Source of the DNA: Rhabditoides inermis
Taxonomy: Eukaryota; Nematoda; Chromadorea; Rhabditida; Rhabditidae
Length of the DNA stretch: 64,000 nucleotides
Assembly (NCBI GenBank): GCA_963966185.1
Contig: CAWZYM010000331.1
Coordinates: 2,551,463 to 2,615,462, forward strand
Reading direction: 5' to 3'
Shown: positions 1 to 11,090 of the stretch, piece by piece
Numbering within the stretch: position 1 is the first letter of the stretch
Layout: each line of letters opens with the position of its first letter
Translations under genes and position numbers: made by a program
Notes under the pieces: model-generated
Seen by the model: the letters and a program-made list of their open reading frames with translations, nothing else
Database searches by the model: none
Told to the model about the DNA's origin: nothing

Positions 1-165
1 TATCGAGCACCGCGTAGTGTAGTGGTTAGCGATGTTCGCTATGCTCGGTTGGTCAGGGGTTCGTTCCCCTTCCCGGGTGCTTGACCGTACCAAGGTGATA
101 AATTGGTAGCAGTCCGCTGCGAAGGTAACCCGCAGGGTAGGCCATCCACGCATTATCACCTTTTA
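1..165 (+). repeat. tRNA-derived sequence with hairpin tail (SINE-like)
   Basis: An A-box-like stretch (TAGTGTAGTGG, 15-25) and a B-box-like stretch (GGTTCGTTCC, 58-67) lie about 33 bases apart, as in a tRNA. The D-arm resembles tRNA-Val, but the anticodon arm does not fold and the T loop lacks the usual A. A perfect 10-bp inverted repeat follows (AAGGTGATAA at 92-101, TTATCACCTT at 153-162), ending in TTTT, the usual RNA polymerase III stop. This fits a tRNA-headed SINE or a tRNA pseudogene next to a hairpin RNA. The family is not identified. Confidence 0.45.
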
Positions 166-1048
166 CGCTCTATCAGTCACCATGATTCGAGGCGTGTGAG
201 CTCCGTTCTTGCTCGCAGGTTCCTCTCCAGAATAAATGTTTTGCTCTTGTAAACATGAACTGTTGTGGAAGGTTGTGGCACAAATAAGTCGCCACCAGCT
301 TTTAAGAAACACATCTGGAGATTGATTGTCGATTCTTCAGGACGAGTGTGCGAGGGAGGTGGCGAGCGCGAGCGCGGCTGTCGCGCAAGCTACGCATCGC
401 ATCAGTAGGAAGAACAAGGTAGGTTTTAATGTTCGAGTTCAATTTTTTTTATTATTATTCTGTTTATCGTAATCTGACTGGCGTGCTCTCAGTTAGTATT
501 GACGTCATTTGCATATTGATCATGACTAGACGATAGTTGATTGTGATCTGAACAAATTTTGATAATAATATCGTGTGGTTATCTAAGGATTCACATGAGT
601 AACTCATACCGCCACCTGGTCAAGGTGAGCAGCCGTGAATTTATAAGCGGAGTACGTCCACTCTCATTTCCCTTTTTCCGAAATAGAGCGTCAATTCCGG
701 CTGACACAACCGATCCTCGAAAATTGACGCCATAAAATGGACTTGTCTCGCAAATGCGAGTAGTCTTCATTCAAATGTATATTCAATGAAAACGGTTGAC
801 ACCATCTCATGGCAGCGCCGTGATAAAACATGTGTGTAAGCATACGCTTCCTATACCAAAGAACTCATTAGTACTTGATAGAACTCATTATACAGAAGAT
901 GAGAAGGATCGGAAAAGAAAAGTAGTCATATGACGTGTGCTACTTGACTTTTTCTTGCAGACGAGCGGAGTGCTGGACAGGGCCAGCGCCATGGACTCGT
1001 GAGTTGGGTAGAAGGGAGGATTGCGCAGTCGCCGATACGAGTAAAGGG

Positions 1049-1115
<67 letters not shown>

Positions 1116-1121
<6 letters not shown>

Positions 1122-1500
1122 CAGAGTTCAGAGATTTATCCGGAATCGTTATAGCTGTACATGACATTGCAATCACAACAATATGAATGGAAGCATGCAG
1201 TGGGGCCAAGATCTTGGTAGGCTAACGCCGGGGGATTACAGTTTAGCAATCGAGGTTAGTGGTGGACGACGATTTTTGATCGATAATCAATCGATACTTG
1301 ATCGATAGTCAGTCCAATCCATTAGAGTATCATAGTAGACGGTGGAGAGGCTCCGGATGTTCCTTTGCTCCCACGTAGTCGCATGTATCTCCTCGAGCCA
1401 GTAGTACTGCATCCTCGTGAGCTTCTGCATCGCCTTGCTCAAGGGTACTCGCGCAGGATCATTTAGTCGAACCGACCGCACAGCGCGGGGAAAGAAGAAA
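1116..1500 (-). repeat. dispersed repeat R1, copy 1
   Basis: This segment is the reverse complement of 48862-49213, and a short third copy lies near 63277-63340. On the minus strand it contains a coding-looking stretch (LNDPARVPLSKAMQ, then MQYYWLEEIHAT) also found in the 48.9 kb copy, so it probably derives from the coding part of a retroelement. A (TA)n tract of about 31 units (1052-1114) abuts it. Bases 166-1050 hold no gene that I can support. Confidence 0.55.
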
Positions 1501-1529
1501 TAAATGACTATGAGCAAACATTTATGACT

Positions 1530-1789
1530 ATGAGCAAACATTTTAAAAGTTTCTAGGCATTATTACGAGCATTGTTTATGGCTAAATAATGTATAAGAAC
1601 GTTCAAACGTCACACATTAGAAGTGAAACGCCTAAATTTAAAGTGGAGGGAACGTCCTATCAAAGTGGAGGGATCGTTCATGGTAGGTGGAGGAATCGTT
1701 CATGGAAATGGAGGAATCGTCCTTTGCACTCAAACTAAAAATTGTGGAGGGAACGTCCTACATCCGGTTGACACGCTTAAAAAAGGTGT
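1530..1789 (+). repeat. dispersed repeat R2, copy 1 (GTGGAGGGAACG motif)
   Basis: An inverted copy lies at about 45140-45370. The unit has an internal minisatellite of a GTGGAGG-A/G-ACGTCC type motif repeated five or six times, flanked by a shared block that includes CGTTCAAACGTCACACATTA. The short reading frame here is a by-product of the repeats. R2 is interrupted on its right by the MITE that begins at 1799. Confidence 0.55.
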
Positions 1790-1798
1790 ATCCTGTAT

Positions 1799-2351
1799 TA
1801 GGAACCACAACGTGAGTTGCAGAGAGCCCGGCGAAATCATGTAACATTTTCTCACTGGACACATGACGTGCTCTTATTAGCATAGAACGATTCGCCATTT
1901 CGCGCAGATTCTAACGGTATCTCATTTATGGGATCATGTACCCTGTAAAGTAGTTAAAATCGGTAAAAAGTGATACGATGACGTCATATTTTGTTGATCT
2001 AGCCGCCATCGCTCAAAGTGAGTAATGAAAAATGCTAAATTAAGAGACGTATTTCATCGAGTACTTATCGATTACAGTCAAACAAAACCTAGTGGTACTA
2101 TTATAAACGGATATGTTCATTATTTTTTTTTATCGATGACGTCATCAGTGCTTTGATCTAGCCGCCCTCTGTCGCACTTTCCCTATGTGAGCGCGCGCTT
2201 CGGGGCGCGGCGCCGTGCGGAATTAGAGCGCAATGTGAACTATGAACCCTACGAGCATTATATATTTTTGAAATCAGCTTTAAATGGACCACATTTATGA
2301 ACTCATTGCTATACTATATCCAAATATTTGAAAATCGCATTGTGGTCCCTA
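1799..2351 (+). mobile_element. non-autonomous TIR element (MITE) family M1, copy 1
   Basis: The element begins TAGGAACCACAACG and ends CATTGTGGTCCCTA, imperfect terminal inverted repeats of about 14 bp. It is flanked by a perfect 9-bp direct repeat, ATCCTGTAT (1790-1798 and 2352-2360). Two more copies at 13322-13866 and 53074-53622 share both ends and internal blocks such as GATCTAGCCGCC and TGACGTCAT. There is no transposase reading frame. The 8-9 bp target duplication and TAGGGACC ends fit the hAT or Mutator superfamilies. Confidence 0.8.
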
Positions 2352-3160
2352 ATCCTGTATTTTCCAATGTCAATGGTTTGAGGGGAGGCGTTGATGTGGG
2401 GTGGGGTGGGTGTGATTGTTCGGCCGCTCCCGTTTCCTCGGCAGTGCCCAGCGCACCAACTCGCCCTCACTCGGCTGAACCCACGCGTCCCTATTGAGAA
2501 AGCATAAAGCATGACGGCTGCCGGACCCCTAGCAAAAAAAACATGGAGCCTGGATATCACCACACGTGCCCGTTCCGAACAACACGCATGCTTGGTCGTA
2601 GCGCGTGAAGATGATGCGCCCGAGGAAACCTTTATAGAAGGTGGTATACAATATCCCGTGCGATTTCAGCTCTGCGAAAGCACATTCGCCCTGTCTCTCA
2701 GTCAGTCAGAAAACAATCTTAATATGACGAGTATATTGAGATAACATAACGTCATATATGTGAGTTATAGACATCACAGTCATCTTGTTCAAAATCGGAA
2801 TCGATTCCCAGCGGCATTTACGTGTTTCTTCCTTGTGCTCATCAGCCTATGAAGAAAACTCACGTAATGTCTTTGAACAAATGCTTTGGAAAAATGAAAC
2901 GGATTCCGAAGGTGTTTTTCGGTTATCATGAGTAAGCCACAAATGAGACACAGCTGGTGACCAAAATACGACATGAAGACAAAGACGACTATGGAACCCC
3001 TCAGTCGTTGTGAAACTTGTGTCGACTAATAAACATTTTAAACCTTGTACACTCTCACTGCCCACACTGTACACGAGGCAAGAAATGATTGTGAAAAATT
3101 CAATTCGCTAAACCTAAACGCATATTTGAAGAAGAAAACAAGCTGCTCGAAAAAAATCCT

Positions 3161-3169
3161 TCTCTCTCT

Positions 3170-3213
<44 letters not shown>
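3161..3213 (+). repeat. (CT)n microsatellite
   Basis: An almost pure CT run. Nothing coding is supported between 2361 and 3384. Confidence 0.9.
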
Positions 3214-3221
<8 letters not shown>

Positions 3222-3384
3222 CTTTCTCTTTCGAGTCTATGCTGTCCTTGCACTAACACTCTCATCATCCGAAGGGGCTTTGAAATGTCAAATCAGAAGT
3301 ACTGTATCGGGAGTCTCTTATTTCACAATCAAGAAAAAAACACACATAATTTTATTTAACCACATCGCTTTATTGTTGATTTGT

Positions 3385-4799
3385 TCACGAGGCGACGAAT
3401 GAATTGGGCAGGTCTCGAGCTCTCACTCTCTTCTTTCGAAGAAGCGCTCTTCTATTGCTGTTGAACGAATTCACAAGAATGTGCAAGCTGGCATAATAGG
3501 TGAATAAATATGAACTGTTCCTTCTTTCACTCACAGATTGAGACTGTGGCACATCATCCAAGGAAATGTGGTGAACGAAAAGCGGAGAACTTCGTTTTCC
3601 AAAAAGTTGTCTCCAACATAATACAATACGAGAAAACCAATTAGAAGAAGAGACGTGACAGTGGACTAAATACGTATTGATGAAACAAGTGTGATTGAAC
3701 CAACTATACCTGATACAGCAACGATTTTTGAACTTTTTTCTCCGAGTTTTTGTTCATAAAATTCTTTGTGTTGTAAAAGTAATAGTACGTGTAAGAATAC
3801 ATGAGTATCAAACATGTGACCAGTGTAACGTTACCAGAAAAATCTGAACGCATCACATTTTATATACTTATATGTCCGTAACACATACCTATGAACCAGT
3901 TATAGAATAACCCACACGGATGATTAGGGAAAGAAAAGCCAATATTTTCTGGATTGAAACGGAAACTGCATGTTTCTGGAAAATAAATGAGGTTATAACT
4001 ATGAAAATAACAGAAAAAATAGTACAGCAAACCTTGAATCATTTGCGGTAAACACAGCAGTATCGATAATGTAAAAGCCACTATCAGAAAGATTGTTGCA
4101 TGTTGACGGTCGTACTGTTTGTGATACCTAAAACCAAACGTACAATTTATATGTTTTGAGAAACATACCGTATTGGCCAGCGAATAGCCACCAATCGATT
4201 GATAGCAATGAGAAAATGTGTTGAGAAAGCAAGACATTGTCCAACATAAATGATCACTCCCAAAACTGATGGCAGATTTGTATTCTCCAGTTTACTGAAA
4301 CTTTCTTTTCTTTTTTGACGCAATTTTGATTTTGGATAGTTTGCGAAACTATTTCATGACAGTACGTGATGCAAACATAATGTTTACAAAATTTTCTCCA
4401 ACTACGACTAGCCGCTGCTATAAAAAAAAAACTACGCAGTGACATGCAGACTGCTGTTTACTGTAAACCATCATTCTCTATTTGGTGCACTCAAAACTCC
4501 ACGTTGCAATGGAGTGACAGCAAAATGTTCTACTATTCACGTACTGTATTGTATAACTCACAAGTAAATTGTTGATGCACACAGAATGAATATGAGACTG
4601 TTATAAGCATCGTATGTTGCCAAGGCAAGAATGAGTGTATTGCAAGAGTCCATTGTGAATTGTTTACTATACACGAGAATGAGTGCATAGCAAACCAACC
4701 CAAACAATCCGGTCTGATAAAGGTTCATTTAAAATGCGAACGTTATCCTGAACCTACCACACACATGAGAATACTGCCCGCTTCATTCAACTCCACCAT
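3385..4799 (-). CDS. nematode 7TM chemoreceptor A (Srx-like, 289 aa)
   Basis: Eight exons join in frame on the minus strand: 4799-4758, 4713-4562, 4294-4169, 4127-4033, 3975-3889, 3843-3710, 3665-3535, 3487-3385. All introns are GT-AG. The product has seven hydrophobic segments: TM1 near ILMCVTGLFGLVCYALIL, TM3 ending in AINRLVAIRWP in place of a DRY box, a Cys-bearing loop (HPCGLFYNW), and TM7 followed by a basic tail. The start is the ATG in MVELNEAGSILMCV, conserved in paralogue C at 42-44 kb. The loop Cys and the NR motif suggest the nematode Srx or a related chemoreceptor family; ligand and exact family are unknown. A plasma-membrane role in sensory neurons is inference from the family. 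Exon 3 uses a slightly shifted acceptor relative to C, losing two residues. Exon sizes otherwise match C almost exactly, so the gene appears intact. Confidence 0.82.
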
Positions 4800-5061
4800 A
4801 TCACAAAGATCTATTGCAAATTGGCACTAAACCGCTTACACAACTGAATTTGAATTAGACTGAATCAGATTTAGTTAGCACTAAACGAGTGTAATGAGAT
4901 AAAGTCAGAAAAAGGAGAGGAGGGAGGAAATCGCTAATTTCTCTGGGGAACACAGTACGGAGTGGCTGAGTGAGTGCTAGTTCTCACATTTCACATATAT
5001 CACGCTTGTAGTATTTACGTTTCCACTGAGAATAACTAGTAGTGGTGTGGTGAGGCAAACA

Positions 5062-5097
5062 ACATGTGACCAGTGTAACGTTACCAGAAAAATCTGA
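5062..5097 (-). repeat. duplicated scrap of receptor exon 6
   Basis: This short stretch repeats the first part of receptor A exon 6 with its acceptor (compare 3812-3847) without any other exon nearby. The rest of 4800-5776 shows nothing I can support apart from AT-rich spacer and small AGTACTAACA duplications near 5585-5645. Confidence 0.6.
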
Positions 5098-5861
5098 AAA
5101 ATCAAAGCCAGCTTATCGGAAAGCTAATAAAATGGGGTTGATCTCACCCGATCCCTCTATTTCCGCCTGCTTCGCCCTTTAATTATATTCATATGTCTTT
5201 CACAGACCGAAACCGCAATTTGACAGGTCTCTTTTACTCACCACACTCAAATAAATCACGCACACATGTGGTAAAAACACTCCTACGCATACGGAACTTT
5301 TGACGATACGGAACTTTTGAACCATAAGAAAGAGAAACGAGTCAGAAAATAGGAAGGGTATAGTGGAACAAGACTGTGTAGTCTGTTAATACTTGAACGT
5401 TCCTTGAATAATAAACAATCACAAACATATCATTTGAAAAGTACAGACATGAAAAACAGCTGAATACGATGCAGCTGGCAAACACCGAAATGGGAGTGTT
5501 TCTGTATAGTATATTCATTTTGTGTTTATGTATAGTATATTTATATTTTATATTTTATCTTTTGTATATGCGAACAATCTCTAAAAAGTACTAACAAAGT
5601 ACTAACAAAAAAAGTACACACATCACTAAAAAGTACTAACACTAGCCTGCTCTCCTCTCTATAAAAATACTTTAAAATGTGAGTAGTCAAAGGAAACGTG
5701 AAAATGGGTGAAATATAAAGAAATATCGATAACTGTGTGAGTCATTTTTCTAGTTTCTGTCTCCCTGCGTGGTTCGGTGACTCGCTTATCTGAACCACGC
5801 AACTATATTACACGACCATTCAATCTTACACTTGGAAATCGCATTCTGCCACAACTCTTAA

Positions 5862-5882
5862 ATGAATCTATACGATCTGGTG

Positions 5883-5934
<52 letters not shown>

Positions 5935-6508
5935 ACCCTTCCTTCCAGATCCCTCTCTCCCTCCCCCTCCTCCTCTCTGTTTCCTGTTTCGTCTTCTGCA
6001 TGAAATACAAATCCAAAACCGAGAAATCGACTTCCACAATGAAACCACTCAAGAACATGGAACACAAACCCGCATCCGTCTCATCTGCGTCTAGCGGGTA
6101 CGGTATACTGTACATTGTATTAGGTATACGGTACTTTGCAGTTCGGCTGACCCAGTGAAACCTACAATGATTCGCCTTCGAAATCTCTCCGAAGAATCTC
6201 AGCTCTCGAAATCGATGCTCAACGGACCATCCAGCGAATTGGAAAGCATACGTACTGTAATCTACCGTATACAAAAGATTTCAAAGTACAGTAATCTTGC
6301 AGCGGACCCGTTCCTTGCTGCTAATAAGAAGAAAGAGAGGGCGAAGAGAGAGGAGGGAGAAATGGGAGACCTCCGGACCGCGACTGCCCCGCTCCTTCCA
6401 GACTCCGCCCAACAAGCCCCGCCTCTCGCAAGCTCCGCCTCCTCAGTTCCGCCCACTTCGAGCGCCCCGGTGCTTGTCAATCAAGAAGACAAAACGGAAA
6501 AGGTTTGA
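5862..6508 (+). CDS. small single-pass membrane protein, unrecognised (157 aa)
   Basis: Four exons join in phase: 5862-5879, 5949-6097, 6156-6256, 6303-6508, ending at TGA. The product starts MNLYDL, followed by one hydrophobic segment (about residues 7-25, IPLSLPLLLSVSCFVFCM). A Lys/Ser-rich stretch, a middle segment (SPSKSLRRISALEIDAQ) and a charged then Pro/Ala/Ser-rich C-terminus ending DKTEKV follow. The shape is a signal-anchored or type III membrane protein with a long cytosolic tail. Intron 1 is almost entirely a (CT)n run that doubles as the polypyrimidine tract. I do not recognise the family. The third donor (ACT|GTAATC) was chosen because it alone keeps frame with exon 4, so that junction is the weakest part. 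Confidence 0.55.
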
Positions 6509-7627
6509 TGACGTGTTGTTTACATGTTTTGTTTACTTGTTTGTTTTCAGACTATGTAATTTGTAATATGACTATGACTATGTAATATGTAATTTGTTTT
6601 TTTGTAAACTTTCGATCCGCAACGGCAACAGATGTCCGTTTGTTCGCTTACTCATAAACTTCATCATAAGGACCAGAAGTACAAGACCAAGATGAAGAGA
6701 ATTCATACTTGAAAACTTGTAGGATGCAAATGAAGATGTGCTACTATGGAATGCTACAACAAGATCGTTTTGTACCAACTGAGCCTTTGCCATACCAACG
6801 AGAGATGACGACGTATTGACGACGTCAGGTTACGTTGGTGGATAAAGGTTTGCTTGTGTCCGGCGCGTAATTATTCCAACAAATAGGTTCTCTCTCTACG
6901 ACAACGCTAGTGTCAGTGAGTCCCTCAAACACGAATGAGAATGAGAAACATGAAATAGGAAGAAGAACCTTCCCAGGAACATCGTCCTCATCCTCTTTTA
7001 TGTAAATTGGCAAGATATCTTCCGCTTCTGCCATGTCGCTTTTCACGTCGTTATGGTAATCGCTATAGAGAACAGCTCAAACTAGTAAAAAAACGATTAA
7101 AAGTTTACAAAAACAAGTTACAAAGTACTTTTTTACGAATTAAAAAAGTTAAAAAAAAGAAAATTGAATCTTCATCACTTCATCACTTCATCACTTCAAA
7201 TGACGTTGACCGCTCGCAACACTCGGAGTACTGTACTCGCGCATACTAGTATGGTGTTGTTTCGAGATAAACGTATTGTTTGATTTGTTTGTGTGTTATG
7301 GGTTATGGGTGTATGGTGTATCAAGGGAAAGATTATGGAAAAGTTGTTTTCATCTTCGGATCATGGACGTCTAATGTTCTCATTACCCTACTGTCCGAGA
7401 CTCGCGAACTGGCTGATTTGCATGTCTACCCCCTTCTCCTTCTGTCAATCCATCGCCCTCTCCCCTTTCCTATCATTTTCCTCTCCCTTCCCCGACCGAC
7501 CTCCCTGCCTCCACCCAAAATGAACATCTGCGTGGATCTTCCCACTGCCAACGACGACGAATGCAGCGTTGGATGCACCGAGGTACGGTAGCCGATCGAT
7601 AACCGATCGATACTCTATCGATATCAG

Positions 7628-8086
7628 ATCGATGTCGCCCTATTGTATGCCGTCGCTGTGAGTCGCCCATCTTCCCTCCCGGAAAGGCCAACATCAAGAC
7701 TGGTGGGTATCGATCGATATCGATTAGTATTGATGATGGCAGGTCCGTCGGTGGATCTGAAGCTGATGTCTCCTCACGGAGCGGGTGAATTGGATAGTGA
7801 GAGTGTGGATATGTGGTGGCACACTGAAGACGACGGCGCATTCGACACTATCGGATGGCAGACTGTCGACGGAAAGAAGGTACGGTAGATTGCCGGGGTA
7901 CTGTTGTACTGGGTTACTGTACTTTGAAGAAGGTACGGTAGATTGCTGGGTTACTGTAGTACTGGCTTACTGTACATTGAATTCCAGTCTCTGATGTGTG
8001 GTGACTGCGAGTTTGGACCGGTGGGATGGCGCACCGACGACAACAAGGAATTCTTCGTCGCCGCCGGACGCGTCATGTACCAGTAG
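7628..8086 (+). CDS. RABIF: MSS4/RABIF-like Rab-interacting factor (5' end unresolved)
   Basis: Exons 7628-7702, 7743-7879 and 7988-8086 join in phase. They encode the two zinc-ligand knuckles of the Mss4 fold: CRRCESPIFPPGK in the first exon and LMCGDCEFGPVGW in the last. The rest of the C-terminal strand pattern follows (KEFFVAAGRVMYQ, stop). Known family members bind exocytic Rab GTPases and stabilise the nucleotide-free form, acting as Rab chaperones in the cytosol. The length and order of these parts match the family. The first exon is uncertain. An ATG at 7521 opens an exon with a good donor at 7588/7589, but its phase does not fit the acceptor at 7627. The introns and flanks are rich in ATCGAT repeats. 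The call rests on the paired CxxC motifs and the sequence around them. Confidence 0.8.
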
Positions 8087-8263
8087 TACGGTACCTACCG
8101 TATACCATACCAAATACAGTATACCATATTCCTTACAATATCGTTGTTTCAATAGTCTCGTGAATGATTTCATTTTCCTCATTATCAGCAGTTGTGTATG
8201 TGTGTTGAGTGGATAAATCGTTGTGCCTGAGGGGTCTTGTGTTGATGATTTGAACTAGAGTTA

Positions 8264-9009
8264 TAGTGGGTCCCCTGTTTTCGAGGGTCAGCAAGGGGTT
8301 TTCGTCATTCTTTTATTATGCACAGACGCATATCATAACTTCCCCGTGCCTACTTTCGAGTCCATTGCGCACCATCCAGATTGGTTTACCGGTGTCGGTG
8401 GACCGAAATGTGATGCGAAATTTATGGAAATGATCGGAAATTTAGACCGCTCGGTACAGTATTCTTCTATCTAGGAATCGAAATAACTCTGTTCAGACAT
8501 AACGAAATTGTACAAAAATTTGAAATGATGTTCCTGGATGGATTGCCTACAAATCCCGGAGAGCATATTTCGAATAACGTTTCTTAGAAGACAGATAATT
8601 AGCAATATGTAAATTACATGAGAGTTATATCTCGTTTTCTAGTGACGGAATTTATCGATATCAAGTACCAGTGTTGTTAGGTTACCTATATGGACTTATT
8701 TGGGTCTTCACTCGGCGTATAGCATGTTGTTGAATAGGAGTTCTCCATTTGTGTATACATACTTCGCTAAATAACTTCACAGTGGGTAGTGGGTTGTCGA
8801 AAACGGCTCAAATTTTGTCAAAGGATGGTCCTAAACCCCTTCCACAACTCTCGGAGAGCACATTTGTCATTTTTTTTATAAGTACCGTAATTTTATACTC
8901 TTTGATCGCAATCGGAGGAATGAGGCGCATTTACATATTTCTTCTCTCTGTCTGAGTCATTTTTTGCACCCGAGATGATTGCTGGCCCTCGAAAACGGTG
9001 GACCCACTA
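8264..9009 (+). mobile_element. TIR element, about 746 bp, TA target site
   Basis: The ends are inverted copies: TAGTGGGTCC, then TTTTCGAGGGTCAGCAA on the left, and the complement of TAGTGGGTCC, then TTTTCGAGGGCCAGCAA on the right, about 32 bp with a few mismatches. TA dinucleotides flank both ends, as in Tc1/mariner-type insertions. No transposase is present, so this is a non-autonomous copy. Its interior contains no supported gene. Confidence 0.65.
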
Positions 9010-9673
9010 TAGTGACGTGGAAATTCCACGGACGGAAAGAAGTTGCCACCTGACGATATGATGGCACGATTCGGTTTCCCCCTGTGCACGGAGCGAATAC
9101 ATATGGACATTTTAGGTTGAGCGCTTTGTTGATACAAAAAAAACTGAAGCACTTACGATCTTCTCACCTCACATCTCACTGCTATTCCTCTAAGAATCGG
9201 GAATTTAGAGAGGCCGCTGGGACATCTATGATCTATGTACAATAACACTGATACACTAGATTCACTAGATTGCGTTACAAAAAATCTCACACAATATACT
9301 TGTTTATGTGGTTGAGTGAGTAATGGAGAAACCTCCCTGATTTCGATAACGTCTAGACATTCCAAATCTCCATTCCAAAATTGTCCTTTTAGAACTCATA
9401 TTGATCACTGTAGTTTCCGATGTTTAAAAAAAGTGTTGTTACACAATGTTTAAAACTCCCAATCTTCAAAATTCAATCACGTGATTCATAACGAAACTCG
9501 CCATTAGTTCAAAGCAGCCGGAAACTCAATACGTTAAATTTACTCTTTACTACAACAATTCGCTAAAGACGATTGCGATGTAAGTTGATAACAAAAGCAA
9601 AACACAACAGTGGATATACCCATGGAAACGGAAAATAAAATTACAAAATTACAATTAATTTATTCAACATTAG
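9010..9673. other. no gene seen
   Basis: AT-rich spacer between the TIR element and the receptor fragment. I see no exon, RNA gene or repeat that I can support. Confidence 0.5.
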
Positions 9674-9976
9674 TTAAGTATCGTCATTTACAATCGAATC
9701 AATTAAATCTAACACAAAAACAACAGCAACATGAGTTTTCAAGTAGCTCTGACTGAAACTGGCAGGTCCTTCTTGCACTCTCATCTTTCGAAGCAGTGCT
9801 TGTTCATTACGGTGGAACACATTCACAAGAATGTAGAAACTGAAAAGATGGTTTGTAACATTGGAATACACTGGCACTTTTGACTTTCCACTCACAGATT
9901 TAGTCTGACACATCATCCACGGGAATGTTGTGAAAGAAAAGCGAAGAACTTTGTCGTCCAAAAAATTGTCTCCGAC
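9674..9976 (-). pseudogene. receptor paralogue B, 3' half (exons 7b-8), inverted
   Basis: On the minus strand this encodes the second half of exon 7 (YVGDNFLDDKVLRFSFTT, then PWMMC) and an exon 8 similar to that of receptor A. It begins abruptly in mid-exon at about 9976, where it meets satellite sequence. The missing first half of exon 7 and exon 6 lie on the opposite strand at 11586-11799. The ends of the two halves match the same point in the gene. Confidence 0.75.
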
Positions 9977-10302
9977 GTACCATTTGTGGAAAAGCGTCAG
10001 GTTGATGTGATGCGAAGGAATGTGAATGACCGTGTTTGCGTTTGCAAAAAGTCATTCTTTCGACTTGGATTGATTCAAAATTGAGATAATGATATTTGGA
10101 AAGTCTGTGAACAGGATGCTAGCGGACCCAAGAATATTGTTTTTCTCGATCTCGATGTAATCAGTTTCAAAATTTGTGGCGCGTTCATAGTTATTGTGAA
10201 CGAGAGAGAATTATTCGCGTGGCGTGTTTTGTTGACTTTTGCAACCAGTCTTCGTGTTACGTTTTCTAGTTTGTTTCATAATCTGTGCGTGACGTGTGAG
10301 GA

Positions 10303-10305
<3 letters not shown>
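9977..10305 (+). repeat. satellite S430, partial monomer (GA orientation)
   Basis: This matches the ~430-bp satellite of 12-31 kb from CCATTTGTGG to GTGACGTGTG and then runs into a (GA)n tract (10306-10368). It is one isolated monomer in the orientation that reads GA on the plus strand. Confidence 0.85.
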
Positions 10306-10368
<63 letters not shown>

Positions 10369-10370
<2 letters not shown>

Positions 10371-10787
10371 CTAGGCAGCCGCGCGAAGCGCGCGAAACTA
10401 TTGTGGAGGACTTGGTGCTCTCCTACGAAGCACTCAGGGTCCGCTATGCGCATCTCAACGTCGCCCTCCTCAACTCCATTCAGGTATATCACCAGCACTC
10501 TCCCAAGCATGTCCACATGTCACATGTGACATGTGTCTCTTTCTTCCGCCCTTTCGCCGTTGTTGCCATTGAAGGCAGTCAGTCTCTTCGGAAATCGTTT
10601 CCGAAGTAGTTCGAAGTGGTTGGGATTTCGGAGGTAGTTGGGAGTAGTTGGAACGCAAGTTGGTAGGCGTTTTGCAGTAGTTTGAAGAGACTGACCACTA
10701 CTTGAACCAATCACTTCCAGGCGGGTTTCACCCCCGACGCTCCCTCATCACACGCGCAGATTGCCGCACATCTAGCCGCCACTGAGA
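10369..10787 (+). pseudogene. two orphan coding exons, unrecognised
   Basis: A frame ending at a GT donor after 10482 reads ETIVEDLVLSYEALRVRYAH and onward to LLNSIQ. A second piece after a CAG acceptor near 10721 reads AGFTPDAPSSHAQIAAHLAA, joining in frame. The composition looks like real helical coding sequence, but there is no start, and the second piece runs straight into a receptor exon remnant at about 10795. This is probably a gene fragment carried in by rearrangement. Confidence 0.35.
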
Positions 10788-10794
10788 CATATAT

Positions 10795-10851
10795 GTTAGG
10801 ATTTTATTTTTCCAAACAGTCATGCGGGTTTATTTATAACTGGTTCCTAGG
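10795..10851 (+). pseudogene. receptor paralogue B, exon 5 remnant
   Basis: It reads FYFSKQSCGFIYNWFLG before a GT donor, matching exon 5 of receptors A and C (HPCGLFYNWFIG). It lies on the plus strand, in the same direction as the exon 6 copy at 11586-11719. Confidence 0.7.
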
Positions 10852-10898
10852 TACTGTACAATTAAACAAAAAGTTGTCAACACGTTCGTTGCATTTAC

Positions 10899-11085
10899 GG
10901 CATCGGAATTCCAAACAGAACTGCGTCGGCCAAAATTGCCTACGGGCATTCTCCGGCCGGAAATCCGGCTTTGAAATTTCGCGTTTCGCGTAACCTCTTC
11001 TTACGACCAATTCACCACAGCCAGCGTGGCCGAATGGCTAGCGAGCTTGTCTAGTAAACTGGTGGCGCGGGTTCGATTCCCGCTG
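10899..11085 (+). repeat. left arm of 187-bp tRNA-bearing inverted repeat
   Basis: It pairs with 11338-11524 in inverted orientation. As far as I compared them base by base the arms are identical, separated by 252 bp. The whole structure lies between exons 5 and 6 of broken receptor B. Confidence 0.85.
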
Positions 11086-11090
11086 CATTT
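11020..11090 (+). tRNA. tRNA-Thr(AGT)-like sequence, probable pseudogene
   Basis: There is a canonical T arm (GCGGG-TTCGATT-CCCGC) and an anticodon loop CTAGTAA at 11051-11057, giving anticodon AGT with U33 and A37-A38. The anticodon stem has one T-T mismatch, and the acceptor 5' strand (GCCAGCG) does not pair with the bases after the T arm. A T run follows. It could be a tRNA-derived mobile sequence or a decayed tRNA. Confidence 0.5.

Noticed and set aside
6825..7046. Minus-strand frame MKSDMAEAEDILPIYIKEDE
   Set aside because: The first 25 residues look like a coding exon, but no second exon or stop in phase could be found. Left out for lack of support.
7521..7588. First RABIF exon starting MNICVDLPTAN
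   Set aside because: The ATG and donor are good, but the phase does not match the exon that carries the CRRC zinc knuckle, so it was not joined.
11051..11057. Anticodon CTA (amber-suppressor type) in the 11-kb tRNA-like sequence
   Set aside because: Correct register of the loop is CTAGTAA, which places AGT (Thr) at 34-36, as in ordinary eukaryotic tRNA-Thr(AGT).
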